From Thamnidium elegans (lineage: Eukaryota > Mucoromycota > Mucoromycetes > Mucorales > Mucoraceae), in assembly GCA_025201345.1 (NCBI GenBank), contig JAIXMG010000022.1, forward strand, positions 434,001 through 498,000: a stretch of DNA of 64,000 bases. The letters run 5' to 3'. The position numbers and the translations under genes are program-made. Under the pieces are notes generated by a model, which was given only the letters and a program-made list of their open reading frames with translations, made no database searches and was not told the DNA's origin. Of the stretch, positions 11,981 to 22,500 are shown in pieces (positions within the stretch are counted from its first letter, which is position 1; every line of letters starts with the position of its first letter).

Positions 11981-13279
11981 TTCTATTTTAATCGGATCAA
12001 TGACAAGGGAAAGTCTTTTTTTTTTTGAAGGCTTTTCTGGGGTGTCCGCCAAATTTGACTAAAAAAAAAAAATCTCAACCATTTTTTCGAGTTCGGTGCC
12101 CGATATGTGACGTCGCCGCCCTCAGTGTTCTATGCTGAGTTAGGACTTGGTACTTGACACCTCTCCCTATTGTATAAATAGAATATGCTTTTGAAAATTT
12201 GAGTACAGTATTACGTATCTTAAAAATAAAAGGAAAATTGCCTTCATATAAGATGAATAATGCGCGATCATCGGTAGGCAATACTAACAGAAAAATACTT
12301 TTTTTTTTTTGAAAATCTCAGGGCACAATTTGGAATAATAAGTAGATCAGGAGTACTACTATATATTAGTAAGAAAGAAGTTTATAAATAAAATCGTATT
12401 GTCGTAACTATTCCAAAAGTGGCAAAATTGTCACTAGGGCAAGGAAAAAAAAAACGCAATTGCAACGCTGTTAGATGTTAATAGTTTTTAGAAAAAAACC
12501 GAAATATTTTTTAACTGTAGTTGAAAAGAAAATATTTGAATATGAGATACATATAAGCCCTCCATAAATCAAGAACTTGGATATATCCGTTTTTAAACGA
12601 TTTCAGTAGTAAGTTTTATTCCAGAAGTCGGGATTATGCGCCAAAATATGTGTTACATTGGTCCGCTAATTACTAGTATTACCATTCCAGCTGTTCAAAT
12701 TGTTATTACCATTGTTCCCTTAGTAATAAAGTTGCGTTATACTTTTTGTATAGTTACCAGTCTTTTATTACTTGCAAATAATAACTAAAAATAACCAAGA
12801 CTGTGGGGGTTATTTAACTTTTTTTCGATTTCTACCATGTCTTTTGTAAAAATGACTGACTGTGGCGGATTTTTTTACATTGGACAATAGCATGCGTGTT
12901 TTGTCTTACTATAAATAGTATCCATCTTCACGTTTCTAACACGCCACAACATGACTTCTAATTTTTCTGTTTATTTTTTATCTGTACAGAAAAACGAATT
13001 GAATACTTAATAACAGAAAGACAGGTTTCAATACAAGTATTTAGAATAATAAACCTCTTTTTCTTTTCTATTGAACTTTAGAATATATACAAAGTAATCA
13101 TATAAACGAAAAAAAAAAGCCTGTTCTTGGCAAAAAATAACAGGAAAAACGGCCCGATATGATTTAGGCGCAAGTTCATTTCTCCGTTTTCGGCGATAGA
13201 ATCCCTTAATAAGAAGAAAAGAAGAAAAAAAAAAAAAAGGGAACAAATACACTTTCTTTCCTTTTCTTTAAACAAAATA
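11981..13279. other. Intergenic region, divergent promoters
   Basis: About 1.3 kb between the divergent uL15m and SH3 genes. It contains A/T runs and one short minus ORF (12281-12075) with no family resemblance. I see no RNA gene and no clear repeat. Base composition is slightly less AT-biased around 12090-12170. Confidence 0.45.
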
Positions 13280-14417
13280 ATGTCTGAAGCAGATTTCGCT
13301 AAACACGTTTTATCATCAATTCGTAATGAATTGAACTTATTAAAGTCTCACAACTATATTCAACCTCAAGCCTATGACGAAATCTTAAGATTGTTACCTT
13401 CAAATATTACTAACAATCAACGTGATATGCCAAACATGGGTGCTTATTCTTCTAACCCTCCTCCCTTTTCTGGGGGTATGATGCCCGGTGCTTCTCCTAC
13501 TCATTCTGCTGCTAGTATCCCTTCTACTCCTGCTACTATCCTTCCTCCTCCTTCATATAACGCTTCCGCCAATGACCATAATAAACTCGGTTCTGCTGAA
13601 GCACTATACGATTATTCTGGTGAAAACCCTAATACAGATTTGAGCTTCCGTAGAGGTGATACTATTCAATTAACTGAATTAGGTAAATTATCTTTCTCTT
13701 TGTTATATCTTCGTTATTAAAACCTTGTTATCATTTATTAGTAAACGATGATTGGTGGAAGGGTACTTTACATGGAAAAAACGGTCTTTTCCCTCGTTCA
13801 TATGTTAGAAAATTGGAGTAAGTACAAAACATGTATACAAGTAAATGATTTACTTATATAGTATATAATTAGACCGATCGTAAGTGAAAAATCATTCTCT
13901 CCTCCTGCTCCACCTGCACGTCAACAACAACGTGATAGTTACGGTTATTCTTCTATGCCCCCCAAGCAAGACTCATATGAATACCCTCCTCCTCCTGCCC
14001 AAAACTCATCTTACGGTGCTCCCCCTCCTCCTTCTCAAAACTCATCTTACGGCGCCCCTCCTCCTCCTGCTCAAAACACATCTTACGGTGCTCCTCCTCA
14101 ATCTCAATCATATGCTCCTCCTCCTGCTGAGAATAGCTATAGTTCTTCTCAACAATATGCAGCGCCACCTGAGCAAAGAATGGCTAATTACAGTGCTCCC
14201 CCACCATTAAATTCCACTTCTTCTGCACCTGCTGTAGTCGAACAACCTCATGAAGAAAGTAAGATGTCTGGCTTTGGAAAAAAGATTGCGGGTAATGTAG
14301 CTAACGCAGCTACTTGGGGTTTCGGTGCAACAAGTAAGTTCAAAAAATAAATTCATTGTGAGTGTACTAATTTATCTTTTTATAGTTGGTGGTAATGTTG
14401 CAAACTCTATTTTCTAA
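13280..14417 (+). CDS. LSB1/PIN3-like SH3-domain protein
   Basis: Four exons: 13280-13682, 13742-13817, 13873-14333 and 14386-14417, giving 323 residues. The N-terminal helix (ADFAKHVLSSIRNELNLLKS) matches LSB1/PIN3. An SH3 domain spans residues about 110-160: AEALYDYSGENPNTDLSF, then DDWWKGTLHGKNGLFPRSYV. A Pro/Tyr-rich region follows with tandem SSYGAPPPP units (about nt 13980-14105). The C-terminus FGKKIAGNVANAATWGFGAT...GGNVANSIF is the conserved LSB1 tail. Yeast LSB1 and PIN3 bind Las17/WASP, work in actin regulation and influence prion formation. The last exon encodes only the final ten residues. Confidence rests on the matching domain order at both ends. Confidence 0.88.
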
Positions 14418-14917
14418 ACAATAAAATATCCAAAATACTTCTCTTTTTAAAAAATAAAATTGGTTTAAAAAAATTCAAATTAATAGTCGCAGATTCTTAT
14501 TTAAAAGATATTGAGACAATATACTTAAATAAAGATATATATGAACGTGTACGATGAGAGTGAAGTTGAGGTTATGAAAAAGGATATCCCAGCACTATAA
14601 AGCAATTCGTGAATCATCCGGACTTGGAACTAAACATCTTCAAAATATTGTTTAAAAGCATTTTTTTATTTTTATTTCAGTGTGAATCAGATACAATGAA
14701 AGTAACAACAATCAGTTATAGCCACTCTTTAATATACTGATATTAAATAGTAACAATATTCCAGATCCCAAAAAGGAAATAAAAAATGATAGCTTAAAAT
14801 ATTTCTACTTTACCCGAAGTATTCAAACCGCACAGGCGGCGAAGCATAGTCTGGCGCACCACCGCTTTAAAGCATGTGTTTTTCAGGTGGCCAGAGGCGA
14901 AAAAGATATAAATATTG
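14418..14917. other. Intergenic, no gene seen
   Basis: AT-rich 500 bp between the SH3 gene and a decayed transposon fragment. No ORF, RNA gene or repeat structure stands out. Confidence 0.5.
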
Positions 14918-15766
14918 CTAATGTTTAGATAAAGGAGGAAAGTTTTGATTGTATAAAACTTTCGTCATTGCGAATATTCCTTTTGCTGCAGCAGACATAA
15001 CATCACGATTATTGGTTGCTCTTCCATGTTTGAATGCGGGATAATCAGGATTTAAACAACGAGAAGTTTCAAGGATTCTTTTATTATCCAATGTTCGAGG
15101 ATGAACGATGGGGAAATAACAATACAGACATAATTGGGACGTCATATACTCATCTGTCATGATTATTTGTACATATCTGTTGTGTAAATTCGCCAGCCAT
15201 TTTCCCCCTCGTCTGTCAGAACCTTTAATACGACTACTAACTCCTGTACAGGCTACTTGTGAATGCTCTTAGTCGTATCTGAAACGCTAGCGCTAAACCA
15301 AGCATCAGTGCTTAGAACGTTAAAACTCGTCTTGGTGATAGTCTCTCCAAAGTTCAATGCTTTTTCTTTTAGTTGTTTTCGTTAAGCGAATCAGGAATAC
15401 AACGATCGAATTCACTGATACGTTGATACTCTGTTAAGCATTGGATACCACACCTCTCGGAAGTTGAGTTAATTGTAATAGAGAGCTGTACAGATCTTCT
15501 AAAAAGCCTCTTTTGTCGCGACATTCACTGATTTTGTTTAGGATTCTAATCTTGAATTGTTCATGCAATGAATTGAGGTTCCTTTTATTTTCATCCTTTG
15601 TCGTTTTTTCTTTTCTTTGAATCGCTGTCGTTGTCGGTTTAAAAGCTGCTGAAGGGTTTATCCTGCTAGCCCCAGAAATATAGATACTTTTTTGTCTTCT
15701 TTTGGACCGCATCGATTTGACATACAATATAAAAAAAGAAAGAAAGAAGAGATCAAATGTTGACAA
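14918..15766 (-). pseudogene. Decayed TnpB/Fanzor-like RuvC nuclease relic
   Basis: The best-preserved part is an open stretch 15268-14918 without a plausible start. It reads RRGGKWLANLHNRY, then TDEYMTSQLCLYC, then CLNPDY, then GRATNNRDVMSAAAKG and ends FPPLSKH. The order DEYxTSxxCxxC...C...NRDxxSA is that of the C-terminal RuvC plus inserted zinc-ribbon part of TnpB-like proteins; I recall similar proteins in Mucorales genomes. The second zinc pair is damaged (CLNPDY where a Cys would be expected) while the RuvC-III-like Asp in NRD is kept. Upstream the frame is closed by TAA at 15271-15269. A second open stretch (15766-15434, RNLNSLHEQFKIRILNKI...) in another frame could be an older part of the same gene, but that link is weak. 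I read the region as a frameshifted, truncated copy. Confidence 0.5.
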
Positions 15767-16085
15767 TCATGATATATATATATATATATTTTTTTTTTTT
15801 TTGATATATTCTTTTTTCTTATAAAAATCATGATAAATATATGATGTCGTGTGGTGAGGCCAGATGATTAGCCAATTAAAGATAATTCAAGAAGCTACGG
15901 TTAGAAACGTTAAACGATAATAAACAAGACGCAATGAAAAAATAAAAAAACACTAAGGCTGTTCCCAAGCAAAAAAATAAATAAATAAACGCTCCTCTTT
16001 TCGGAACAAAAAGTAAGTCTCCCTCTATAAGGCCATTGTAACCTTAAAAATTCATACTCCTTTAACCTTAGCTCACATATTTACA
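15767..16085. repeat. AT-rich spacer with (TA)n microsatellite
   Basis: Contains an alternating TA tract at about 15771-15790 followed by a T run, then unstructured AT-rich DNA with no gene. Confidence 0.5.
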
Positions 16086-16300
16086 CTACTTCAGTCTGAG
16101 ACTAGTCTTAGGAGGGAGATACTGTTCAACCTTTTCTACGCCATTATGAACTACTTCACCGTAACCAGGATATAATTTTGAGGGTTGTAATTCCTTAATT
16201 ATATTTAAACCACCGATATATTCTGTAAGGTCTTCAAATGCAACAGAACCATGACCAAGGATACAGTCCACGCTCTTTTTGTTGAAATTAGCTGACAGTT
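16083..16300 (-). pseudogene. Fragment of a LACTB2-like metallo-beta-lactamase
   Basis: An open minus-strand stretch reads SVDCILGHGSVAFEDLTEYI, then ELQPSKLYPGYGEVV and ends in a short tail. This matches the C-terminal half of the LACTB2-type metallo-beta-lactamase core: the G-D-x-LG-G-x-FEDL segment and the LYPGHGPVV segment. The metal-binding His of PGHG is replaced by Tyr and the preceding GD pair reads VD. The frame is closed by stops within about 35 codons upstream and there is no upstream MBL HxHxDH motif in the neighbourhood. LACTB2 proteins are nucleases or hydrolases. I interpret this as a decayed partial copy, not a functional terminal exon. Confidence 0.6.
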
Positions 16301-16420
16301 ACTATATGCATTGCTACAATCAGTAAACAAGTCATAAAAATGACTAGAATTATATATGTATATTTATCTTGTTATTGAGCTAATATATATCGTATCATAG
16401 TGATTAGTATATTCAGGGCA

Positions 16421-16460
<40 letters not shown>

Positions 16461-17371
16461 TAAATGGTAAATATGACTTGACACTCACAAAATTCATCGT
16501 AAATATAAACATTTCGGTATAACTATAGTAACAAGTTATGAGATACTTAAATAAATCACTGATTTTTTTTTTTTCATTGATGCATTAGAAAGCTACATTA
16601 TATTGCCACTTAGAGAAATAAAATAAAAGACAATAAGTTTACAGAGAATTATATAATAAAAGAATATAATTCAAGGGATCTTTATAAGTAAGAAACTGAA
16701 AATATAGAGTATAAAATATAGGTGAAAAATAAGATCGAATGTATTGATAAGTAAAATTATGTGGTATTTATATTCAAAGGTGTCCTTCGAATCTTGTAAA
16801 ATATCTAAAATATCAGAAATAACTTTGTTCCTTTTGATTCTAAATAATGTGTAATGAATAGATTTTTAATCTAGTTTGCAGTTTTTGTTCTAGTTAACTA
16901 ATATAATAAAATAAATTGATGTTTTTACAATCAGAAAGAACTAAACGTCATTATAGATGTAAATAAAGAGATGGAGTAACATATCTGATGTTAAATGAAG
17001 GATAAACTTGAGTAAAAGTAATAATAAAGTTAAGTGTGTAGAAATGTAACCGAAACTGAGGTTCGAAATGAAAAATAAACTAATAATCTGAAATAATAAT
17101 GGAGAATAAAATAATGATAGCAATTGATCTAGAAATAAAAAGGGTAATTTTGGTTCTGAAATTAAAAGTAATGAAAACGTGTAACAGGAGAAAAATAAAA
17201 CAGATCATTAAAAAGTGATGTGATAATAAACGGAGTGAAAATAATATTTGTTCAAATAAAAGTGTAAAATAGGGCTTTAAACCGGTACGATATTCTTCGA
17301 TTTGTAACATTGCTAATAGTAATTGCAAACAATATAAACGTCTCACCAAAATAGAAAAAGCAAAAAAGAAA
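16301..17371. other. Gene-poor AT-rich region
   Basis: About 1.1 kb with a 36-nt T homopolymer at 16423-16458 and otherwise featureless AT-rich DNA. The short minus-strand ORFs here are hydrophobic, unrelated to anything I recognise and consistent with chance in AT-rich sequence. Confidence 0.5.
16423..16458. repeat. Poly(T) tract, 36 nt
   Basis: Uninterrupted run of T. One of the longest homopolymers in the window. It could be the A-tail scar of a retrotransposed sequence on the minus strand, but no target-site duplication was found. Confidence 0.7.
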
Positions 17372-17445
17372 TGATTTCTGCCAGACTTGAACTGGCGACC
17401 GTCTGCGTGTTAAGCAGACGTGATAACCGACTACACCAAGAAACC
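17372..17445 (-). tRNA. tRNA-Val (anticodon AAC)
   Basis: Minus strand, 74 nt. The 7-bp acceptor stem pairs GGTTTCT with AGAAATC (one G-U). The anticodon arm is TCTGC-TTAACAC-GCAGA with anticodon AAC. The T arm is GCCAG-TTCAAGT-CTGGC. The discriminator base is A. No intron. A TTTTTT pol III terminator follows directly (plus strand A run at 17362-17367). The 5' end coincides with the left border of the retrotransposon at 17446. Confidence 0.95.
17431..17445. repeat. Target-site duplication, left copy
   Basis: CTACACCAAGAAACC, identical to 23444-23458. On the minus strand it is the start of the tRNA-Val, covering the acceptor stem and the beginning of the D arm. Confidence 0.93.
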
Positions 17446-17611
17446 ACCTTTCTTTCACTTTTAAAACACTTTTTTAAATTTCGTGTAACCACAATTTTGG
17501 CACTGTATAACCCTTAAATCTTACTCCGATACTCTAAAAAAAAAAAACAAAGATATCAATACAGCTAATAATTACTCCAAAAAAATAATAATAACGTAGA
17601 CTCTTACCTAA

Positions 17612-18308
17612 ATGGATAATTCTACTCCCTCTGGATCTCAATCTGGAGAAAACCCAACCTCTGCTATTAAACCAGCAGTTGCTACTACTACCATTAACTC
17701 ATCTGATAAAGATGTAGAACAAAAAAAAAATAATAATAATAACCAAAAAAACACTGAAAAAAATAACACTGAACAAAAAAATACTGAACAAAAAAATAAA
17801 AAAGAACAAGAAAATAAAAAAAATAATAAAAATATTATAGGAGGTAATAGTAGTAACTCTAAATATAACACTCGAACAGGAAAATCTGGCGTACCAATCC
17901 TAGTCACTCCTTCGTCTAGTGCATCATCAATTTATGCACCTACTCCTTCCACCACAACAAAATCAACAACATCAACAGGAAAAAGAGGTGCACCATCCAG
18001 CACCCCACCTCCCCTCTATGGATCCAATGAAACATTAATGTCTTCAGTGGACTTGCAAATAATGGAAGAATTCAAAGCAAATAGAGGCATAATCTGTTGC
18101 CCTAAATGCAATGAAAAAGGTACAATAAACAAAAACGGTCATACCAGAAACACCAAGCAACCAAGACCTCAATTTGTCTGTAAAGAATGCAAACAAATAA
18201 TCACTATACAACAGATAGAAACTGAAATTATCTCCGTAACAGGAAGTAATAAAAAAAGACTAACTGAAAAAATTAAGGAACAAAATCAACAAGAAGATAA
18301 GGTTTCCC

Positions 18309-18339
<31 letters not shown>

Positions 18340-18580
18340 TGAACAACAAAACGAACAACAAAATAAACCATCTGTTATTGAAGACTCCTCAGATGAAGAG
18401 GAATTATCTTCATACGACTTTGATGATGATATTCCTATGGAAGATGTGGATAATATTATCAACAAACACACAACAGCAACAAAAATAACAACAACGACAG
18501 CAACAACGACAACAACTACAATCTTGCAAACCGTGTATCGGAATTGGAACAAGGATTCCAAGGGATGCAACAAATTATAA
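17612..18580 (+). CDS. Retrotransposon ORF1, first frame
   Basis: A 322-codon ORF opening the element. It starts Ser/Thr/Asn-rich, continues through a long Lys/Asn/Glu low-complexity stretch (residues about 40-75) and a Ser/Thr-rich part. A zinc-ribbon-like segment follows at residues about 162-193 with CPKC and CKEC pairs flanking a KNGHTRNTK...FVCK stretch. It ends with a poly-Gln run and an acidic segment (SSDEEE, DDDIPMED). The CPxC...NG...FxCKxC pattern resembles the transposase-type zinc ribbons of bacterial elements, not the CCHC knuckles usual in ORF1 proteins. It terminates in a different frame shortly after the start of the coiled coil of the next ORF, so it is probably the N-terminal half of one nucleic-acid-binding ORF1 protein. 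Confidence 0.75.
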
Positions 18581-19575
18581 AAGAAAACATTGAACTGAAA
18601 AATGAAGTACAAAAACTAAAAAACCTTTTAAAAAATTACATGCAAGCTGAAAAAAATACTGAACAGTCAAATGCACAAAAAAATACACAAAAAAATATAC
18701 AAAAGAACACACAAAAAAATAATAATAACACTATTACTGAAAATAACAATTCTTCCAGTTTAGATGTAGGTTTTGAAATGGAATACCCAAACCTCACTAC
18801 AGATACTACTACATCTCAAACCAACACTGAACCCCCTATCTCTTATGCTCAGGTAACAAAAAGTAAAAAAAATCAATTTAGAAAAAAAAATATGAGATAC
18901 AGGTCAAACAATCCTACCGAAAAGGAATTGATTATAGCAGAACGAACTTTCCAGGAACGTGCCCCTGAAGATATAAATAAATTTTTATATGTATATGTAC
19001 CCGTTAAAAGACGTATGCGATCTAACGAGCTAAGAAAGAAATTAACATTATTAGGCATTGACAACATACAAGTCCTTGATGTATACTGTCCTGATTGGTC
19101 TGTAGCAGCCATCTTAGTACATGAAAAATACGTGGAAACAATTATGGACAAGTTCTCAAAAGCCAAAATCGAGCTTAAATCAGATTACAACCACATGGAT
19201 CCTATCCATATTAGAGACCCTAAGCTACAAAGCCTCACTATTGAAGAAAAACTGGAACAGTCCAAAAAAATATTTAACAATAACATGATGAGAGCATTAA
19301 GTGGCATGAGATACACAGCAAGATACTCTGTCGCACGTTGTTTTTTCAGGGACAACCTCATTACTCTAGAACAACTGCAATCCATCCTGAAAGGAAATAC
19401 AAGCAACAACAACATCAATAATAGTGGGTTTGTTGTAACATCATCAGCAACAGAAAATAACAATGACAATAGTACACAAGTAGATGTACTCATGGATGGA
19501 AGACAATTAACACCACTTGTACCATCAACTTTAGATACACCAACACCACCAATCATTAATCAATTAAATGAGTAA
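18544..19575 (+). CDS. Retrotransposon ORF1, second frame (coiled coil plus RRM-like domain)
   Basis: A 343-codon ORF in the -1 frame relative to the preceding one, overlapping it by 37 nt. The first residues form a coiled coil (IIKENIELKNEVQKLKNLL) and the same frame stays open upstream to about 18452. It then carries an Asn/Lys-rich spacer and an RRM-like region at residues about 140-215: FLYVYVPVKRRMRSNELRKK, IDNIQVLDVYCPDW, AAILVHEKYVETIM. This is the trimerisation-plus-RNA-binding architecture of LINE ORF1 proteins. Its stop codon overlaps the ORF2 start within ATGAGTAA. A frameshift near 18452-18540 separates it from the upstream half. Confidence 0.75.
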   Translation: MEQGFQGMQQIIKENIELKNEVQKLKNLLKNYMQAEKNTEQSNAQKNTQKNIQKNTQKNNNNTITENNNSSSLDVGFEMEYPNLTTDTTTSQTNTEPPISYAQVTKSKKNQFRKKNMRYRSNNPTEKELIIAERTFQERAPEDINKFLYVYVPVKRRMRSNELRKKLTLLGIDNIQVLDVYCPDWSVAAILVHEKYVETIMDKFSKAKIELKSDYNHMDPIHIRDPKLQSLTIEEKLEQSKKIFNNNMMRALSGMRYTARYSVARCFFRDNLITLEQLQSILKGNTSNNNINNSGFVVTSSATENNNDNSTQVDVLMDGRQLTPLVPSTLDTPTPPIINQLNE

Positions 19576-22500
19576 TAACACAACATATGAAAACTCTTTT
19601 TTTAAAATAGGCTTATTTAATGCAAATGGGCTTACATATGAAGCAATCGATAATATAATTAACTACTTGCCCTTACATACAAACATTCTTTTTATAACAG
19701 AAACATGGCTACTATCTCCAAGACGTTTAAACACTGACTGGGAACAACAAAACACATATGGCACTAAACGACTAAATTCATATACTGGACAAGATGGACT
19801 TTCATATATAGTCCATCCTGGCTTTCCTTTTCCAGTCATTCCAATCATTAACAATAATCCCCAGCATAACAAATACACAATATCATGTAGAATTCAAAAT
19901 CTAATTATTCACTGCTTTTATTTACCTCCTCGAGTATCTGATAGCTTATGCATGACAATTATACAATCCTTTATAGACCAATATGACGACTCCGAATATG
20001 ACGTTATTTTTTGTGGTGATTTTAATGCAAGGATGGGAATCCTAACAGGCGATTATCGCACAACAAATACAACACAAACACCTCGTACTAATAACAGAGG
20101 AAACCTTATGCTACCATTAATTATCAACAATGGATTAACTTTATGGAATGAAAAATTATGCTATGGCATACCAACTTACCTTACTGGAACAACTAATTCA
20201 ACAACAAATGTAAAATCAAGTATAATTGATTTCTTCCTCACAACTACAACAGACAAATTTTTATGCCCTGAAATGTCAATAGCAACTGACTTATCACTAG
20301 GATCAGATCACAAACTCGTAACTTTTGGGTTTCAATACCAATTCAACCAACCTACAGTCACTACAGAACAACAACATCCCCGTAAACTATGGAAAATAAA
20401 AAAGTTAAAACCAAAAGAAAAACGGGTAAAAACTGAATCATATGAAAAAAATATACTTAACTTTACAGATACACCACAATCCTCTCCTTCTAATACCTCT
20501 GATACCTATGATACCAATCCTTCTCCAAAAGAAACACAAGACACCAACTATGAACAAGATAATAAGTATATAAACAATTATCGAGACAAAATAATATTTT
20601 TTTTTCAAAATAGGGTAGAACCTCTATTTGAACAACCCTCACCCTCAATTAACTTGATTAACACAACAATCGTCGAATCTATTCAACAAGCACTGGATTC
20701 GTCAGTTGGTGAACAGAAAAAAAGAAAAAAGCATTGGCGTTGGTTCTGGAATGAACACCTACAGGAAGAAGCAACAAAAAGAGAACAGCTCTACAAAAAA
20801 TGGAATAGAGCACACGGTATCAACAAAATTGAATATTGGAAGTCACACCTGGAACAATCAGAAAAAGTAAGATCTCTAATCAAACAATACAAAAACAAAT
20901 ACTTTCGCTCTTTCTGCAACAAACTTTTGACAGATGAATATTCAAAAACACTGCAAAAATTAAAAACAATTCGACGTAGCAGAGATAAAACTGTTACATT
21001 CCAAAATGAAAATGGTCCTGCAGCAGCAGCTGAAATAATGGTAACAAAGTTAAATAATATATTTAAAGGACCACAGGATAATATACTTGCTACACTTGAT
21101 AGATACCCTGATATGGACCCATCAATTTTTGATGGTATTAATACTGGCACCAACATTACAACAGAATCAACACAATTAGATGAGAATGGCAACTCACTCC
21201 CTTTTACACTATGGCACATACAACAAGCCATCGAAGATCTCCCTACCAACAAAGCGCCTGGCATAGATCACCTAAAAGCAGAAATGTTCAAACCGATAAA
21301 TGAACACCTTTCAAAAATCTTATTTAAATTTTATGATTTATGTTGGAAACAAGGAAAAACACCAAAGGACTGGAATATCGCCCAAGTAATACCAATTTAC
21401 AAAAAAGATGATCCAACAGATGCAGCAAATTACAGACCGATCAGCCTAATATCAGCACTAAGAAAAATCTTTGAATTATGCCTATACCCAATACTGTTAA
21501 AAGTATCACCGGTAATAGATGTAGCACAAGGGGGATTTCGAGACCGAAGAAGCACCTTGGATCAAGCACTATGCCTACACCAAATAATGGCCCACCAAAA
21601 AAAAATTACCAGATCCCAGCAATACGTTGCTTTCCTGGATATTAAATCAGCCTACGACACTGTCAACAGAAATATCATTTGGAATTCATTACAAGAACAT
21701 GGAAAAATATCAACGTACTTCCTGAACATTTTAAAATACATGTTTGATAATATACTTGTGCAAGTTTTATTATCTGGTTACAGTTCATCTAACATACACC
21801 CCGAATTTGGTATACTACAAGGATCAACTTTATCTCCTCACTTGTATTCTATATTTATCAACTCGTTACCTACAGTACTGCGCGAAAGCATACCAGAAGT
21901 AACAGGTCAAATAAATATAGAATCAACTCCCTTTACAATTCGATATCCTCAACAACCTAATGACGTTAGTCTAGGTATAAACAGCCTATTATTTGCAGAC
22001 GATGTAGCATTAATTGCAACGAAAGAAAATTTACAACATTTACTAAATGTATCAGAACAGCATTCAATTACATTAAACTATAGATGGAATCCAAAAAAAT
22101 GTGCCATCCTTGTGCCAGACAATCAAACCGATATTGAGTTTAGATTATACCAAGAAATAGTATCAACGGTTACAATATTTAAATATTTAGGAATCCATTT
22201 TAATTCAAAAGGAATCAATTCAAAAAGTTTAATCATTGGAAACGCAACAAAAGCTGTCAACAGTATGAAAACCTTACATTTCCTCGGTGCCAACCATAAT
22301 GGTTTTGACAAATTTCTATCTCTCAAACTTTACAAATCATTTATTCGCCCTGTACTGGAATATGGAGTCTCAATCATTCGATCCAACAAAAAAGATTTCA
22401 AACTACTAGAAGATGCGCAAGACCAATGTGTACGATTGATGTTTAATGGTCACAAAACATCATCCACAAAAGTAATCCGTCACCTCAACAATACAGCATC

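Noticed and set aside
11981..12052. In-frame ATG at 12052 for uL15m
   Set aside because: It would put a charged leader before a good mitochondrial presequence; the ATG at 11980 is preferred.
12075..12281. 68-codon minus ORF upstream of uL15m
   Set aside because: No similarity recalled, no context; likely chance.
18452..18580. Programmed -1 frameshift in ORF1
   Set aside because: No canonical slippery heptamer; an indel in a CAA repeat is simpler, though not excluded.
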